From Enterococcus timonensis (lineage in GTDB: Bacteria; Bacillota; Bacilli; Lactobacillales; Enterococcaceae), in assembly GCF_900104595.1 (NCBI RefSeq), contig NZ_FNVY01000004.1:496001-560000 (forward strand): a stretch of DNA of 64,000 bases, in the 5' to 3' direction. Positions 36,062 to 44,602 of this stretch are shown here, one piece after another. A program made the position numbers and the translations under genes. The notes under the pieces were generated by a model. The model searched no databases. It was not told the DNA's origin and saw only the letters and a list, made by a program, of their open reading frames with translations. Position 1 is the first letter of the stretch, and every line of letters starts with the position of its first letter.

Positions 36062-37222
36062 TTAATTCGTAGCTCCCGATGCAAATACCCTACTCGTATT
36101 ATTTGAAAAGGAATTTGGAAGTGTTTGAAGTCTTTTTTCTTGTTCCTCCTTTTCATCTTCCCAGCTTTTAAGAAGTCGCTGATAGTAGAAAGATGTTATA
36201 CCTCCACAAAAAGGGCAGAAGCGAGCATCTCCGGAGAGACCATACTGTCCTTGTCCACAGCCACCTGATGACTGGATAGTTTCTGATGGCGTCATGGGGT
36301 ATTCGGGCATTTCTCCTAAACACCGATTCATAATGTTTGTGCCACAAACTTGACAGGCATTTTGTGTTTCTGTTAGTTGCTCGTTTCCACATTTTGGACA
36401 CGTAGTCGCGCGATAGAACTCATTTAATTTAAAACCTGAATATTTCATTTCGTTAGTCCTTTCCAAATAGAATGAAGTGTAAGTCTTATAAGCTGATTCA
36501 AGGAAATTTTTCCCAGAACAAATCTTACAAAATTTTTCTTTTGTTGGCTGTAGTGTTTTGCAAGTTAAACAAAGTTTAGTTTGGGAATCACGATTTATAA
36601 AATCAATAAAATTGTTCACCATAGGGTGGTGCTCTCGAACGATGTTCGAATTTCTATACCTCTTGTCAATATCGTTAATAATATGAAGTGCAACAGTATA
36701 AGAGGTATCAAATGCAAATTCAATGCACTCCGCTGTAATAGTTTCCCAATTGACTAGATATGTATCCACAAGAGGGATTGGGGCTAATAAGCGCTTCGCA
36801 AAATAGTTTGCTTCTTTTTCAAAGATATCATATTCGGATTCGGACAGAGAATATCGGGATAAATTTGTTTTTTTTGTCAATTCATTGTGCTTAAGTAAAT
36901 AGTGTCCTAATTCATGCGCAATTGTGAATCGAGAGCGACCTATGTTGCTAACGGTATCATTATAAAAAATGATAAACTGCCCGTCTTTTCGCATCCATAA
37001 ACATCCTTCCTCTGAGTCAAGTTCTTCATAAACTTCGTCGAGAGTGAGGTCGTTTTTTTTTGCAAAACTAGTGTATTTCTGTATGTGCAGATTCGGAATA
37101 TCACGAATAATCTTCTTTACCGAGATTGGTAGATTTTTCTGGTTACATGTTAAAACAGTATCATATGCAATACTTTGTGCGTATGCATAATCAGGGCTAT
37201 TTGTAATACTCCTACAGGTCGT
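36062..37222 (-). CDS. ImmA/IrrE-like metallopeptidase with C-terminal zinc ribbons
   Basis: A protein of about 386 residues. The N-terminal half is an ImmA/IrrE (COG2856) zinc protease with HExxH in FTIAHELGHYLLKH and a supporting Glu in FEKEANYFAKRLL. Such proteins cleave the partner phage repressor after DNA damage. The C-terminal half has three zinc-ribbon modules (CLTCKT/CKIC, CPKCG/CQVCG, CPFCG), more than the usual ImmA. The reading frame overlaps the repressor gene. ATG candidates are 37252 and the tandem ATGs near 37222-37225; I prefer the latter. Repressor cleavage as the induction trigger is inference from gene order. Confidence 0.8.
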   Translation of the reverse strand, partial: TTCRSITNSPDYAYAQSIAYDTVLTCNQKNLPISVKKIIRDIPNLHIQKYTSFAKKNDLTLDEVYEELDSEEGCLWMRKDGQFIIFYNDTVSNIGRSRFTIAHELGHYLLKHNELTKKTNLSRYSLSESEYDIFEKEANYFAKRLLAPIPLVDTYLVNWETITAECIEFAFDTSYTVALHIINDIDKRYRNSNIVREHHPMVNNFIDFINRDSQTKLCLTCKTLQPTKEKFCKICSGKNFLESAYKTYTSFYLERTNEMKYSGFKLNEFYRATTCPKCGNEQLTETQNACQVCGTNIMNRCLGEMPEYPMTPSETIQSSGGCGQGQYGLSGDARFCPFCGGITSFYYQRLLKSWEDEKEEQEKRLQTLPNSFSNNTSRVFASGATN

Positions 37223-37643
37223 CATCATCGTTATCTTCTTTAAAACTGCCATTGTCTATATCATCAAAGGTGGCTTCCATTATTTTCAAAAGTCTTTTTT
37301 GATCCTTCTGATTGAGCTTTTTTGACTTCCGTTGAATTTGAAAAAATTCCGGAGTATCTCCCACCTCTATTGAAGGCGATTCCTCATATCCCTCATATAT
37401 ACCAAATTCGATATAGTCATCCATGACCTCTTCAGAAACAATATCGGTTAAGAAAAATTCGGTCTGGATATTAAAAACTTTTGCCAGCTTCTTCAAATTG
37501 TCTTTTGATGGCTCTCGGTCACCATTCATATAATAGCTTATCTGTTGTGGAGATATTTTTGATTGTCTTGATAATTCTGCCTGAGACCAGCCTCGCAGAC
37601 TTGTTAGTTTTTGAAGTCTTACTTTAAATGGTACCATTTTCAT
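37212..37643 (-). CDS. CI-like phage repressor (XRE family helix-turn-helix)
   Basis: A 143-residue protein with an N-terminal HTH_3 domain (residues 8-65: LTSLRGWSQAELSRQSKISP, then QQISYYMNGDREPSKDNL). The acidic C-terminus ends DNDDDDL. It lacks the LexA-type autocleavage domain, so removal must rely on the adjacent ImmA-like protease. It is divergent from cro over a shared operator region with three TATCACTA-type half-sites, and probably maintains lysogeny. Confidence 0.88.
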   Translation of the reverse strand: MKMVPFKVRLQKLTSLRGWSQAELSRQSKISPQQISYYMNGDREPSKDNLKKLAKVFNIQTEFFLTDIVSEEVMDDYIEFGIYEGYEESPSIEVGDTPEFFQIQRKSKKLNQKDQKRLLKIMEATFDDIDNGSFKEDNDDDDL

Positions 37644-37673
37644 TCCTCCTGCATAAGTATTTAATTTAATAAT

Positions 37674-37749
37674 ATTGTATCACTACCTGTTTATAAAATC
37701 AAATTTTTTATCACTACTAGTTGACATCAACAAATAGTGATGATATATT
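37674..37749. promoter_or_regulatory. Divergent lysogeny/lysis promoters and operator sites
   Basis: The rightward cro promoter is TTGACA (37721-37726), 17 bp, TATATT (37744-37749). The leftward repressor promoter on the minus strand is TTGATT (37697-37702) and TACAAT (37674-37679), also 17 bp apart. The octamer TATCACTA occurs at 37678-37685 and 37709-37716 and inverted (TAGTGAT) at 37735-37741, lying in both promoters. It is the likely CI/Cro recognition half-site. Confidence 0.82.
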
Positions 37750-37770
37750 GTTGTCAAGGAGGTGATATAA

Positions 37771-37980
37771 ATGAAAGAACGCATCTGGCTAAGAAAAAAA
37801 CGAGAGAAGGCAGGATTAACTATTTTGGAGGCTTCTAGACTGACAGAGCTATCCAAGCAAGGATATTGGTTTATTGAATCCGGTCGTAGAGATCCAAGTG
37901 TGCACACCGCAATGCGAATAGCAAAAGCGTTTAGCTTTGAATGGACTATTTTTTTTGATAAAAATATCAACAAATGTTGA
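37771..37980 (+). CDS. Cro-like XRE family regulator
   Basis: A 69-residue one-domain helix-turn-helix protein (LRKKREKAGLTILEASRLTE, then SKQGYWFIESGRRDPSVHTA). Very strong ribosome site AAGGAGGTGATATAA. First gene of the rightward early operon, opposite the repressor, hence a Cro-type role. The 3' end lies in a perfect palindrome (37962-37985) that shares ATCAACAAAT with the operator region. Confidence 0.85.
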   Translation: MKERIWLRKKREKAGLTILEASRLTELSKQGYWFIESGRRDPSVHTAMRIAKAFSFEWTIFFDKNINKC

Positions 37981-37985
37981 TATTT
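37962..37985 (+). promoter_or_regulatory. Perfect palindrome over the cro stop codon
   Basis: AAATATCAACA and TGTTGATATTT arms separated by AA. The 10-mer ATCAACAAAT also occurs at 37726-37735 in the cro promoter, so this may be a further operator, or a weak attenuator because TTTT follows. Confidence 0.5.
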
Positions 37986-38006
37986 TAAGAGAGGAGGTAT
38001 GAGCCC

Positions 38007-38273
38007 ATGCCCAAACCAATTCAGATTGATTTGGAGGAAGTAGCGATGGATCCCGAACGAGCCGAAATTAAATACGGTAGCAAGGACGTTGTAATTAAAA
38101 TGTACTCTATTTCGAAGGCAAGTCTTAACAAATGGATCAGTCAAATGTCCGAAATTCCGGAATTTGCATCTGGCGTTATTCATCCCACGCACAAAATTGT
38201 TTTGATTGAGTTAGACACCTTCGATTTGTTTGTGCGATGGATGGATAAAAATCGTTACCGTCGAAAAAAATAA
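38007..38273 (+). CDS. Early phage protein, DUF771-like
   Basis: An 88-residue protein with a predicted helical DNA-binding-like core (SKASLNKWISQMSEIPEFAS) and a C-terminal strand-helix FDLFVRWMDKNRYRRKK. Size, position directly behind cro and the VRWMDKNR-type end resemble DUF771 phage proteins, though the match is loose. The ribosome site AGAGGAGGT is 10 bp from the ATG. Possibly a regulator or excisionase-like accessory; not proven. Confidence 0.55.
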   Translation: MPKPIQIDLEEVAMDPERAEIKYGSKDVVIKMYSISKASLNKWISQMSEIPEFASGVIHPTHKIVLIELDTFDLFVRWMDKNRYRRKK

Positions 38274-38290
38274 TTTAGGGGGCAGAACAA

Positions 38291-38431
38291 ATGAAAAAAA
38301 GAGGGTTAGCAGCAATTCATCCGGTAACTGGTGTTATCAAATTACGGCGTACACAGGCGATAGCATACTTAAGTTTACTAACTAATGCTGTTGCTGTGAC
38401 AGTCATTATTATTATGTGGATGACAAGATAA
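38291..38431 (+). CDS. 46-residue single-helix membrane protein
   Basis: A short gene with ribosome site TTAGGGGGC before ATG 38291. It encodes a basic N-terminus (MKKRGLAAIHPVTG) and a hydrophobic C-terminal helix (NAVAVTVIIIMWM). The TAA stop is followed by AGGAGG of the next gene. Spacing and direction fit the early operon. Function unknown. Confidence 0.55.
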   Translation: MKKRGLAAIHPVTGVIKLRRTQAIAYLSLLTNAVAVTVIIIMWMTR

Positions 38432-38444
38432 GGAGGAAACAGAC

Positions 38445-38669
38445 ATGCGAAATAAATATCCGGGTCGCTGTTATCGATGTGGTCGCCTTGTCAAAACCGG
38501 CGAAGGTCATTTTGAGCGGATTGCTGGTGAAGGGTGGCGCGTACAGCACGCAGACTGCGCTATTAAATATCGCGGGACAGATGTTGGATTAACAGCCACA
38601 AACACAAAAAATGAACAGAAGATAAAAAAAGAGCCTTTATCAGCAGCAACTGACAAAGGCCTGAAATAA
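38445..38669 (+). CDS. Small phage zinc-finger protein
   Basis: A 74-residue protein with an N-terminal treble-clef-like finger: CYRCG, then a His and HADC (CxxC...HxxC), followed by a Lys-rich tail. Start behind AAGGAGGAAAC. Common in early operons of Firmicutes phages, without assigned function. Its end contains a hairpin (GCCTTTaTCAG / CTGAcAAAGGC) that may be a weak terminator or RNA element. Confidence 0.65.
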   Translation: MRNKYPGRCYRCGRLVKTGEGHFERIAGEGWRVQHADCAIKYRGTDVGLTATNTKNEQKIKKEPLSAATDKGLK

Positions 38670-38713
38670 ATAATCTACAGCTACATTGTAGCAGAAAGGA
38701 ACGATTTTAAGAA

Positions 38714-39457
38714 GTGGATAAAATCGATATCTTACAAAAGCATTATTCGACTTTCAAGGAGTTGAAAGCCAAAAAGGCTCCCAAAGAACCCAAAAAGCCA
38801 GCAGAACCAGAGTTAGAAAAAGAAAAAGAGAGCTTATCTTATAAGAAAAAGTATTCCGCCTGGGTTAAAAGATTGGAAGATTTCAGAACAAAATATGAGC
38901 AGTGGGAAAAAATAGAGCAGCGAACAAGCAATATCCGGCAAATCAAAATTTCATCTTATGGTTTTGCCCAAGCGGGAAGTGCGCATCGGCTTGTTCGGCT
39001 TGGTGGAATCTTAAATGAGGTAGAAGATGATTATTTTTTGGGAACTGACGGGAAGAGCTATCCCGACTTCGATCGTATTGTAGATTCACTGCAGGTGGCA
39101 AAAAGTTCTTTATTTTTAGATGTAAGTGACTTTAAAAAATCAACGATGATTTTAGAAAAGGCTTGTGAAACAGCTACTTTTGAATATATTACTAAGGACG
39201 ATGAGTCTTATATCGAATTCATTCCTCTTCATGAAATAAAAGAGCCCCTGGAAAAAGCCACGGTCAAGATTAATAACTGGCAGGATGCCGAACCTCTTAA
39301 GTTTGGAATCAACACAAGATATTTAAATGATGTTTTTAAACTGGCTTCTAGCTTAAACATTCAAATGATTGAATTGCAGTTCATTTCAAGCGTGATGCCT
39401 GTCCGATTTGTTGCGAAAGATTTTTATTATTTGGTTACACCAATACGAATTTCATAA
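38714..39457 (+). CDS. Phage protein with sliding-clamp (DnaN-like) C-terminal domain
   Basis: A 247-residue protein. Residues 1-75 are a highly charged Lys/Glu/Pro-rich coil. From about 125 the sequence follows beta-clamp domain III: KSYPDFDRIVDSL mirrors the clamp FPDYRRVLP, and LDVSDFKKSTMILEKA mirrors the following helix. The end LKFGINTRYLNDVFKLASSL ... FYYLVTPIRIS mirrors the clamp C-terminus ending YVVMPMRL. Clamp domain I is absent. A clamp would suit the phage polymerase encoded at 42355. The start is GTG at 38714 with AGAAAGGA somewhat far upstream. The clamp match is by eye only. Confidence 0.55.
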   Translation: MDKIDILQKHYSTFKELKAKKAPKEPKKPAEPELEKEKESLSYKKKYSAWVKRLEDFRTKYEQWEKIEQRTSNIRQIKISSYGFAQAGSAHRLVRLGGILNEVEDDYFLGTDGKSYPDFDRIVDSLQVAKSSLFLDVSDFKKSTMILEKACETATFEYITKDDESYIEFIPLHEIKEPLEKATVKINNWQDAEPLKFGINTRYLNDVFKLASSLNIQMIELQFISSVMPVRFVAKDFYYLVTPIRIS

Positions 39458-39470
39458 GGAGGAAAAATTA

Positions 39471-39965
39471 ATGTCAATTACACTAACAATCAGCGCAGAA
39501 ACGGTGGAAGAACTAATGAATCACGTTTATGCATTTTCAAACAACCCAGTACCAGTTCTGGAAAAGGCAGTCGCTGAGGTCAAAGGAAAAAAAGAAGTAA
39601 CGGAAGCAGAAAAACAAAAGAAAAAGGTGTCCACACCGAAAAAAGAAGTGGACTCTACGGACTTGATCTCAGACACCGAACCATCAAAAACTGACGAAGC
39701 AGTAGAGCGTACTAAAGAAGAGGATTCATCCGAGATAGTAGATGAAAATGACGACGAGAACGAAAAATCAGCAACAAAAGGAAAGTACCCAAACGCCAAA
39801 AAAACTGATGTTCAAAAAGCAATGAAGGATGCCATCAGTGCTGGCCACCGCGATGCAGTAAAGATTGCTTTTAGTCGGATGAATGTTGAAAAGTTAAGTG
39901 ACCTGCAAGAAGCAGATTATTCCGTATTCTTGACGGACTTAGAAGTGCTGGTAGGTGAAAAATAA
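39471..39965 (+). CDS. Acidic hypothetical phage protein
   Basis: A 164-residue protein behind AAGGAGGAAAAA. A short folded start (MSITLTISAETVEELMNHVY) leads into a long Lys/Glu/Asp/Ser-rich disordered linker (about 45-105). A compact C-terminal domain follows (KYPNAKKTDVQKAMKDAISA, ending LTDLEVLVGEK). The C-terminal half resembles protein-interaction modules next to phage recombination genes. No function can be assigned. It overlaps the DUF2800 gene by 1 bp. Confidence 0.6.
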   Translation: MSITLTISAETVEELMNHVYAFSNNPVPVLEKAVAEVKGKKEVTEAEKQKKKVSTPKKEVDSTDLISDTEPSKTDEAVERTKEEDSSEIVDENDDENEKSATKGKYPNAKKTDVQKAMKDAISAGHRDAVKIAFSRMNVEKLSDLQEADYSVFLTDLEVLVGEK

Positions 39966-41140
39966 TGCCGGTTAATGGACATGCCATGTTAGGAGCCAGT
40001 AGCGCCCATCGGTGGCTCATTTGCCCGCCGATTGCACGACTAGAAGAACAGTTCAAAGATAGTAGCAGTGTTTTTGCGGAAGAAGGTACCGCAGCCCACA
40101 GCTTGGCTGAAATCAAGCTGCAATATGAAACAGGGAAGATATCTAAACGGGCTTACTCCATACGCTTCAATAAATTCAAAGCCATGAACAGCTATTTCAG
40201 TCAATCAATGGATGACTATGTGAATGATCATGTGGGAATGGTGATGGAACATGTCAACTCTTACGAAAATGCGGATGTTGATCTAGAAGTCCGGGTGGAT
40301 TTTAGTCCTTGGGTGCCTGATGGATTTGGTACTAGCGACGTTGTTATTTTAGCTGATGGGGTCGTGGAAATTATTGACCTCAAATACGGCAAAGGCGTTC
40401 CCGTTGATGCTTATCAAAATGTCCAACTTATGCTTTACGCACTGGGTGTTGTGAATATTTACGATTTAGCTTATGAATTTGACAAGGTAAAAATGACCAT
40501 CGTTCAGCCGCGGCTAGATAATGTCTCCACGTTTGAAATAGAAAAGGATGAATTACTTTACTGGGCGGATAACTATGTAGCTCCTCGCGCTGTTCAAGCA
40601 TATGAGGGTATCGGAGAATGGACCATTACAGACGACGTAGTGAAGTTTTCCAAAGTTCGTGCCCAACTTCGTCCAAGAGCCGAAAAGAACTTTCAACTGG
40701 TTGATAAATATGAGTTGAAAGAGGCACCTTTGCTAGAACCCAGCGAAATCGCTGAAATTCTTGAACGGTCATCGGAAATCAAAAAATGGCTGGAGCACGT
40801 TGAGCAATATGCGTTAGGTCAAGCACTTAAAGGCGAAGACAACTACCCGGGTTGGAAACTTGTTGCTGGTCGTAGCAATCGAAAAATAGCTGATGAAGAA
40901 ACAGTACTGTATCTATTAGAAGCCGAGGGTTTTGAAGATGAACAAATCTTAAAGCCAAGATCACTTCAAACCATCACTTCATTAGAAAAATTAGTTGGCA
41001 AAAAGCAATTTGAAGAACTGGCATCCCCTTATATTATGAAGCCCGAGGGCAAACCCGTTCTAGTGCCGGAAAAGGATAAACGTCCAGCGCTCAATAGTTT
41101 AGATCAAGCAATAGATGATTTTGATGGAATCAACGAATAA
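39965..41140 (+). CDS. DUF2800 protein, PD-(D/E)XK nuclease-like
   Basis: A 391-residue protein of the DUF2800 family. The opening SSAHRWLICPPIARLEE and EEGTAAHSLAEI are the family signature. The nuclease core is visible as GTSDVVILADG, then EIIDLKYGKG (D...DxK) near 125-145 and the QLMLYALG helix, as in RecB/Cas4 nucleases. It probably acts in phage recombination or replication-fork processing with the DUF2815 protein next to it. Catalytic activity is inferred. Confidence 0.85.
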   Translation: MPVNGHAMLGASSAHRWLICPPIARLEEQFKDSSSVFAEEGTAAHSLAEIKLQYETGKISKRAYSIRFNKFKAMNSYFSQSMDDYVNDHVGMVMEHVNSYENADVDLEVRVDFSPWVPDGFGTSDVVILADGVVEIIDLKYGKGVPVDAYQNVQLMLYALGVVNIYDLAYEFDKVKMTIVQPRLDNVSTFEIEKDELLYWADNYVAPRAVQAYEGIGEWTITDDVVKFSKVRAQLRPRAEKNFQLVDKYELKEAPLLEPSEIAEILERSSEIKKWLEHVEQYALGQALKGEDNYPGWKLVAGRSNRKIADEETVLYLLEAEGFEDEQILKPRSLQTITSLEKLVGKKQFEELASPYIMKPEGKPVLVPEKDKRPALNSLDQAIDDFDGINE

Positions 41141-41176
41141 AAAAAAACAACTAAAAATAGAAAGCAGGAATTTAAA

Positions 41177-41752
41177 ATGGCAAAAGCAAACGGAACGAAA
41201 GTAATTACAAACAAGGTGCGTTTAAGCTATGCAAATGTATTACAACCAAAGGCGTTTGAAGGGCAAGAAGCTAAATATTCGACAATGCTTATCATCGATA
41301 AAAGCGATAAAGAAACACTTGACGCGATGAAAAAAGCTATTAAAGCTGCGTATGAAGCTGCAAAAGATAATAAGTTAAAAGGTGTAAAACCCGGAAATCT
41401 TAAAACGACCTTACGGGATGCGGACGAAGAAATGGACACAGATGAACAACCAGAATTCGCAAATAAAATGTTTATCAATGTCTCTAGTAAAACGAAACCC
41501 CAAGTTGTGAAACGTGAGGGAGGTATGTTGGTTAAAACTGATAGCCCAGATGATGTCTACAGTGGTGTTTATGCGATTGCATCCATCAATTTTTATGCGT
41601 ATGCAACGGCAGGAAATAAAGGAATCAGTGCGGGTCTTAACAACATTTTAACCACAGGGAAAGGCGATTTCTTAGGTGGACGCGCCAATGCTGAATCTGA
41701 TTTTTCGGATGTTGATTGGGAAGATGACAGTGACGACGACATGTTTGCATAA
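41177..41752 (+). CDS. DUF2815 protein, probable single-strand DNA-binding protein
   Basis: A 191-residue protein. The N-terminus [21 protein letters not shown] and the segment [17 protein letters not shown] are typical of DUF2815, an OB-fold SSB-like family of phages. The acidic C-terminal tail ([17 protein letters not shown]) ends in an aromatic/acidic tip as in SSB proteins that recruit partners. Start behind AAAGCAGGA. Works with the neighbouring DUF2800 nuclease and polymerase (context). Confidence 0.82.
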   Translation: MAKANGTKVITNKVRLSYANVLQPKAFEGQEAKYSTMLIIDKSDKETLDAMKKAIKAAYEAAKDNKLKGVKPGNLKTTLRDADEEMDTDEQPEFANKMFINVSSKTKPQVVKREGGMLVKTDSPDDVYSGVYAIASINFYAYATAGNKGISAGLNNILTTGKGDFLGGRANAESDFSDVDWEDDSDDDMFA

Positions 41753-41809
41753 ATCTAATAGCTGGGGGCGGAAACGCCCCTTTTCTTTTAGTAGAAAGGA
41801 TCAAAAAAA

Positions 41810-42358
41810 ATGAAACCAACAAAAAAACGTTTAGAAAAACAGGTACAAATAACTCGCTCAAAGGTATTAAATAATTTACGAGAAGATCGAAATTCCGTAT
41901 TACTAGATCACGTATCGAGCTGGTGGGAACAGAATGATTCCGATTTTGAAATCTTAAAATCCCACTTCCAGAAAGTACAGGATTTTCTCATATCAAATAA
42001 TGTTTTAGTGGAGTTTACAAACTCCCTTGGCACATATTTCTATGGTAGCTCCTCTAGACATCAAGTTAAAGATTTTAAAGAATATAAGCAACACTTTTTT
42101 GAAAACTTGAAAACTGATTCAATCCCTGGTTACGGAAAAGTGCAAGTTCCCTTTGATAAAAAAAGGGAAGTGATTAATGAACAATACGATGCAATTCTGG
42201 CTAATTTAGATAAGTTGACTGCTAAAAAAGGTGTGGAATATCTAGCTGAATTGGGCTTTGATATCGATGTATTTAAGGAGGAAGAAGTACAACTACCCAT
42301 GGTCTTAGTTGACAAGTCAAAGCTTGGTCTGCCAATAAAAAAGGCTGAGAATGTATGA
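41810..42358 (+). CDS. Hypothetical phage replication-module protein
   Basis: A 182-residue protein I do not recognise. It is mostly helical and charged, without Cys clusters or membrane segments. GTYFYGSSSRHQVKDFKEY in the middle is the most distinctive stretch. It starts behind AGAAAGGA and overlaps the polymerase gene by 4 bp (ATGA), which suggests that it works with the polymerase. Confidence 0.6.
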   Translation: MKPTKKRLEKQVQITRSKVLNNLREDRNSVLLDHVSSWWEQNDSDFEILKSHFQKVQDFLISNNVLVEFTNSLGTYFYGSSSRHQVKDFKEYKQHFFENLKTDSIPGYGKVQVPFDKKREVINEQYDAILANLDKLTAKKGVEYLAELGFDIDVFKEEEVQLPMVLVDKSKLGLPIKKAENV

Positions 42359-44316
42359 AAACTTTAAATATAGATATTGAAACGTATTCTGCCGTGGATT
42401 TACCGAAAGTGGGTGTTTATAAATACGCTGACAGTCCGAATTTTGAGATTTTGCTATTCGCTTATTCTGTTGATGGCGGGGACGTCGAAATCATAGACAC
42501 GACGAAAAACCAAATACCCGATGAAATTTTAAGAGCCTTGTCTGACGATGAGGTTTTAAAAATTGCTTTTAACGCACAATTTGAACGGGTCTGCTTATCT
42601 TATTATTACTTTGGTGGCAACTTTTTAAATCCAGCTGCCTGGCATTGTACCATGGTCCATGCAAATGAATTAGGCTTACCCGCATCTTTGGGACAATGCG
42701 CGAAGTATCTCAATATTGAACAGCAAAAGGACACAAGAGGCACACAGTTAATCAATTTCTTTTCGAAGCCTTGTAAGCCGACAAAGGCAAATGGGCAACG
42801 GGCAAGAAATTTACCCGAACACGATCCAGAAAAATGGGCAACTTTTACTGATTATTGCGTACAGGACGTGAATGTTGAAATGGCCATTGCCAAAAAGCTC
42901 AATCGTTTTCCAGTAAAAGAAAGTGAATGGGAACTATACAGCTTAGATCAGCGAATCAATGATAGAGGGGCTGAAATAGATCATGAATTGGCAGCTGCGG
43001 CGATTGACATCATGGCGGAACTGACAGAAAGAAATACAGAAAAACTAAAAGAAGTAACGGGACTAGAAAATCCCAATTCTTTGAAGCAATTCAAAGAATG
43101 GTTAGCAGTGCAAGGGACACCTTTTGAAACATTAGGTAAAGATGCCGTGCAACTAGCATTGAAAGTAAGTCCGATGTCCGACATTGTTCGTCGAGCTTTA
43201 GAAATAAGATTACAGTTATCCAACTCAAGTACAAAAAAGTACATCATGATGGATGGCGCACGTTGTAGGGACAGACGTATTCATGGCATTTTACAGTTTT
43301 ATGGTGCTAACCGTACCGGACGCTGGGCGGGTCGTTTGCTACAAGTACAGAATCTCCCAAGAAACTATCTCAATGAGATTGGTTTTGCCCGGGAGCTGGT
43401 CAAAGCGAAAGACACCGAATCCATCGAGATGATGTATGACGGGGTATCAGATACCTTGAAGCAATTGATCCGCACGGGGCTTGTCGCAAAAGAGGGACAT
43501 CGGTTTATTATCTCTGACTTTTCAGCTATCGAGGCACGAGTAATCGCCTGGTACGCCAATCAAGAATGGGTGCTTGATGTTTTCCGCACTCACGGAAAAA
43601 TCTATGAAGCGACTGCCGCGCAAATGTTCCATCTTGGCGAAGTGACCGAGTATAACTGGAAAAGCCCTGAGGGCAAGGCGATGCGACAACGTGGAAAAGT
43701 AGCCACTCTCGCATTGGGCTACCAAGGCGGACCCGGCGCCTTAAAAGCAATGGGGGCTTTGGAAAACGGCATTAAAGAAAATGAATTACAAGATATTGTA
43801 GATCGTTGGAGAGACACCAATAAACGCATTAAGAATTTTTGGTTCAGCACGCAAAAAGCAGTCATTGATTGCCTTCAAAATGGTGGTGTGAGAAAAGGAC
43901 CTAGAGGGCTGAAATTCTTCAAAAAAGGCGGTTTTCTTTTCATTCAGCTGCCAAGTGGCAGAAAGTTAGCTTACGCCAAAGCGCATTTAGAAGAAGGTGA
44001 TTATGGTCCTGCTGTTTTTTATGAGGGTCAGGGTGATAAAGTGATGTTCACAAAACAGCAAACTTATGGCGGAAAACTGGTGGAAAATATTGTCCAGGCG
44101 ACTGCAAGAGATGTTCTGGCTGAGGCGATGCTCAGGTTAGAGAATGAAGGCTATCCAATTGTTTTCCATATCCATGATGAGGCAGTGGCGGAGGTGCCAG
44201 ATGCTGAAAAGTCCATCGATGAAATGAATGAGATTTTAGCTGTCGTACCTGATTGGGCAGAAGGGTTACCCCTAGCCGCTGCCGGATTTGAAACGAAATA
44301 TTATATGAAGGATTAG
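42355..44316 (+). CDS. Phage family A DNA polymerase with 3'-5' exonuclease domain
   Basis: A 653-residue replicative polymerase. The N-terminal exonuclease domain has the DxE pair in LNIDIETYSAVDLP (residues 5-7 region). Polymerase motif A is SDFSAIEARVIAWYA (about 386), motif B RQRGKVATLALGYQGG (about 444) and motif C FHIHDEAVAEVP (about 608). The 5'-3' nuclease domain of bacterial Pol I is absent, as is normal for phage enzymes. It should extend phage DNA with the clamp-like, SSB-like and VapE proteins of the same operon. Confidence 0.94.
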   Translation: MKTLNIDIETYSAVDLPKVGVYKYADSPNFEILLFAYSVDGGDVEIIDTTKNQIPDEILRALSDDEVLKIAFNAQFERVCLSYYYFGGNFLNPAAWHCTMVHANELGLPASLGQCAKYLNIEQQKDTRGTQLINFFSKPCKPTKANGQRARNLPEHDPEKWATFTDYCVQDVNVEMAIAKKLNRFPVKESEWELYSLDQRINDRGAEIDHELAAAAIDIMAELTERNTEKLKEVTGLENPNSLKQFKEWLAVQGTPFETLGKDAVQLALKVSPMSDIVRRALEIRLQLSNSSTKKYIMMDGARCRDRRIHGILQFYGANRTGRWAGRLLQVQNLPRNYLNEIGFARELVKAKDTESIEMMYDGVSDTLKQLIRTGLVAKEGHRFIISDFSAIEARVIAWYANQEWVLDVFRTHGKIYEATAAQMFHLGEVTEYNWKSPEGKAMRQRGKVATLALGYQGGPGALKAMGALENGIKENELQDIVDRWRDTNKRIKNFWFSTQKAVIDCLQNGGVRKGPRGLKFFKKGGFLFIQLPSGRKLAYAKAHLEEGDYGPAVFYEGQGDKVMFTKQQTYGGKLVENIVQATARDVLAEAMLRLENEGYPIVFHIHDEAVAEVPDAEKSIDEMNEILAVVPDWAEGLPLAAAGFETKYYMKD

Positions 44317-44324
44317 GTGGAAAA

Positions 44325-44540
44325 ATGATTGTTTATCAAGCAATTGGGTTAAAAACCGGCATTGTGTATTGTGAGGGTGATCAAGCTTTCGTTTTGCGTT
44401 CCCTGCAAGACAGATATCCATCCATGGACAAATCTGTTGGCGGGCAAGTTCCGGGTTCATCAAGAAAGCAGCGGCCAAGAAATGTAAAAAGTGTTTATCC
44501 CGAACCATTACACATTTGCAGAATAGGAGTTGTCCAATAA
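44325..44540 (+). CDS. Small hypothetical phage protein
   Basis: A 71-residue protein (MIVYQAIGLKTGIVYCEGDQ) with an AGGTGG ribosome site 8 bp ahead, lying 8 bp behind the polymerase stop. The region RYPSMDKSVGGQVPGSSRKQ is basic. Family not recognised. The 62 bp behind it contain no further gene. Confidence 0.55.
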   Translation: MIVYQAIGLKTGIVYCEGDQAFVLRSLQDRYPSMDKSVGGQVPGSSRKQRPRNVKSVYPEPLHICRIGVVQ

Positions 44541-44602
44541 ATACTCCGCAACATTAATGGGGAAGCGAATGACATCGACAATTTGCCCAGGAAGGTGAAA
44601 AA

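Noticed and set aside
35953-36156. 67-codon minus-strand frame between the membrane protein and ImmA-like genes
   Set aside because: Overlaps the end of the ImmA-like gene in another frame, very basic composition and no ribosome site.
37683-38192. 169-codon minus-strand frame over the operator and cro
   Set aside because: Antisense to cro and to the DUF771-like gene and covers two good divergent promoters.
38600-38675. Terminator at the end of the zinc-finger gene
   Set aside because: The hairpin is inside the coding sequence and has no T tail; kept only as a comment.
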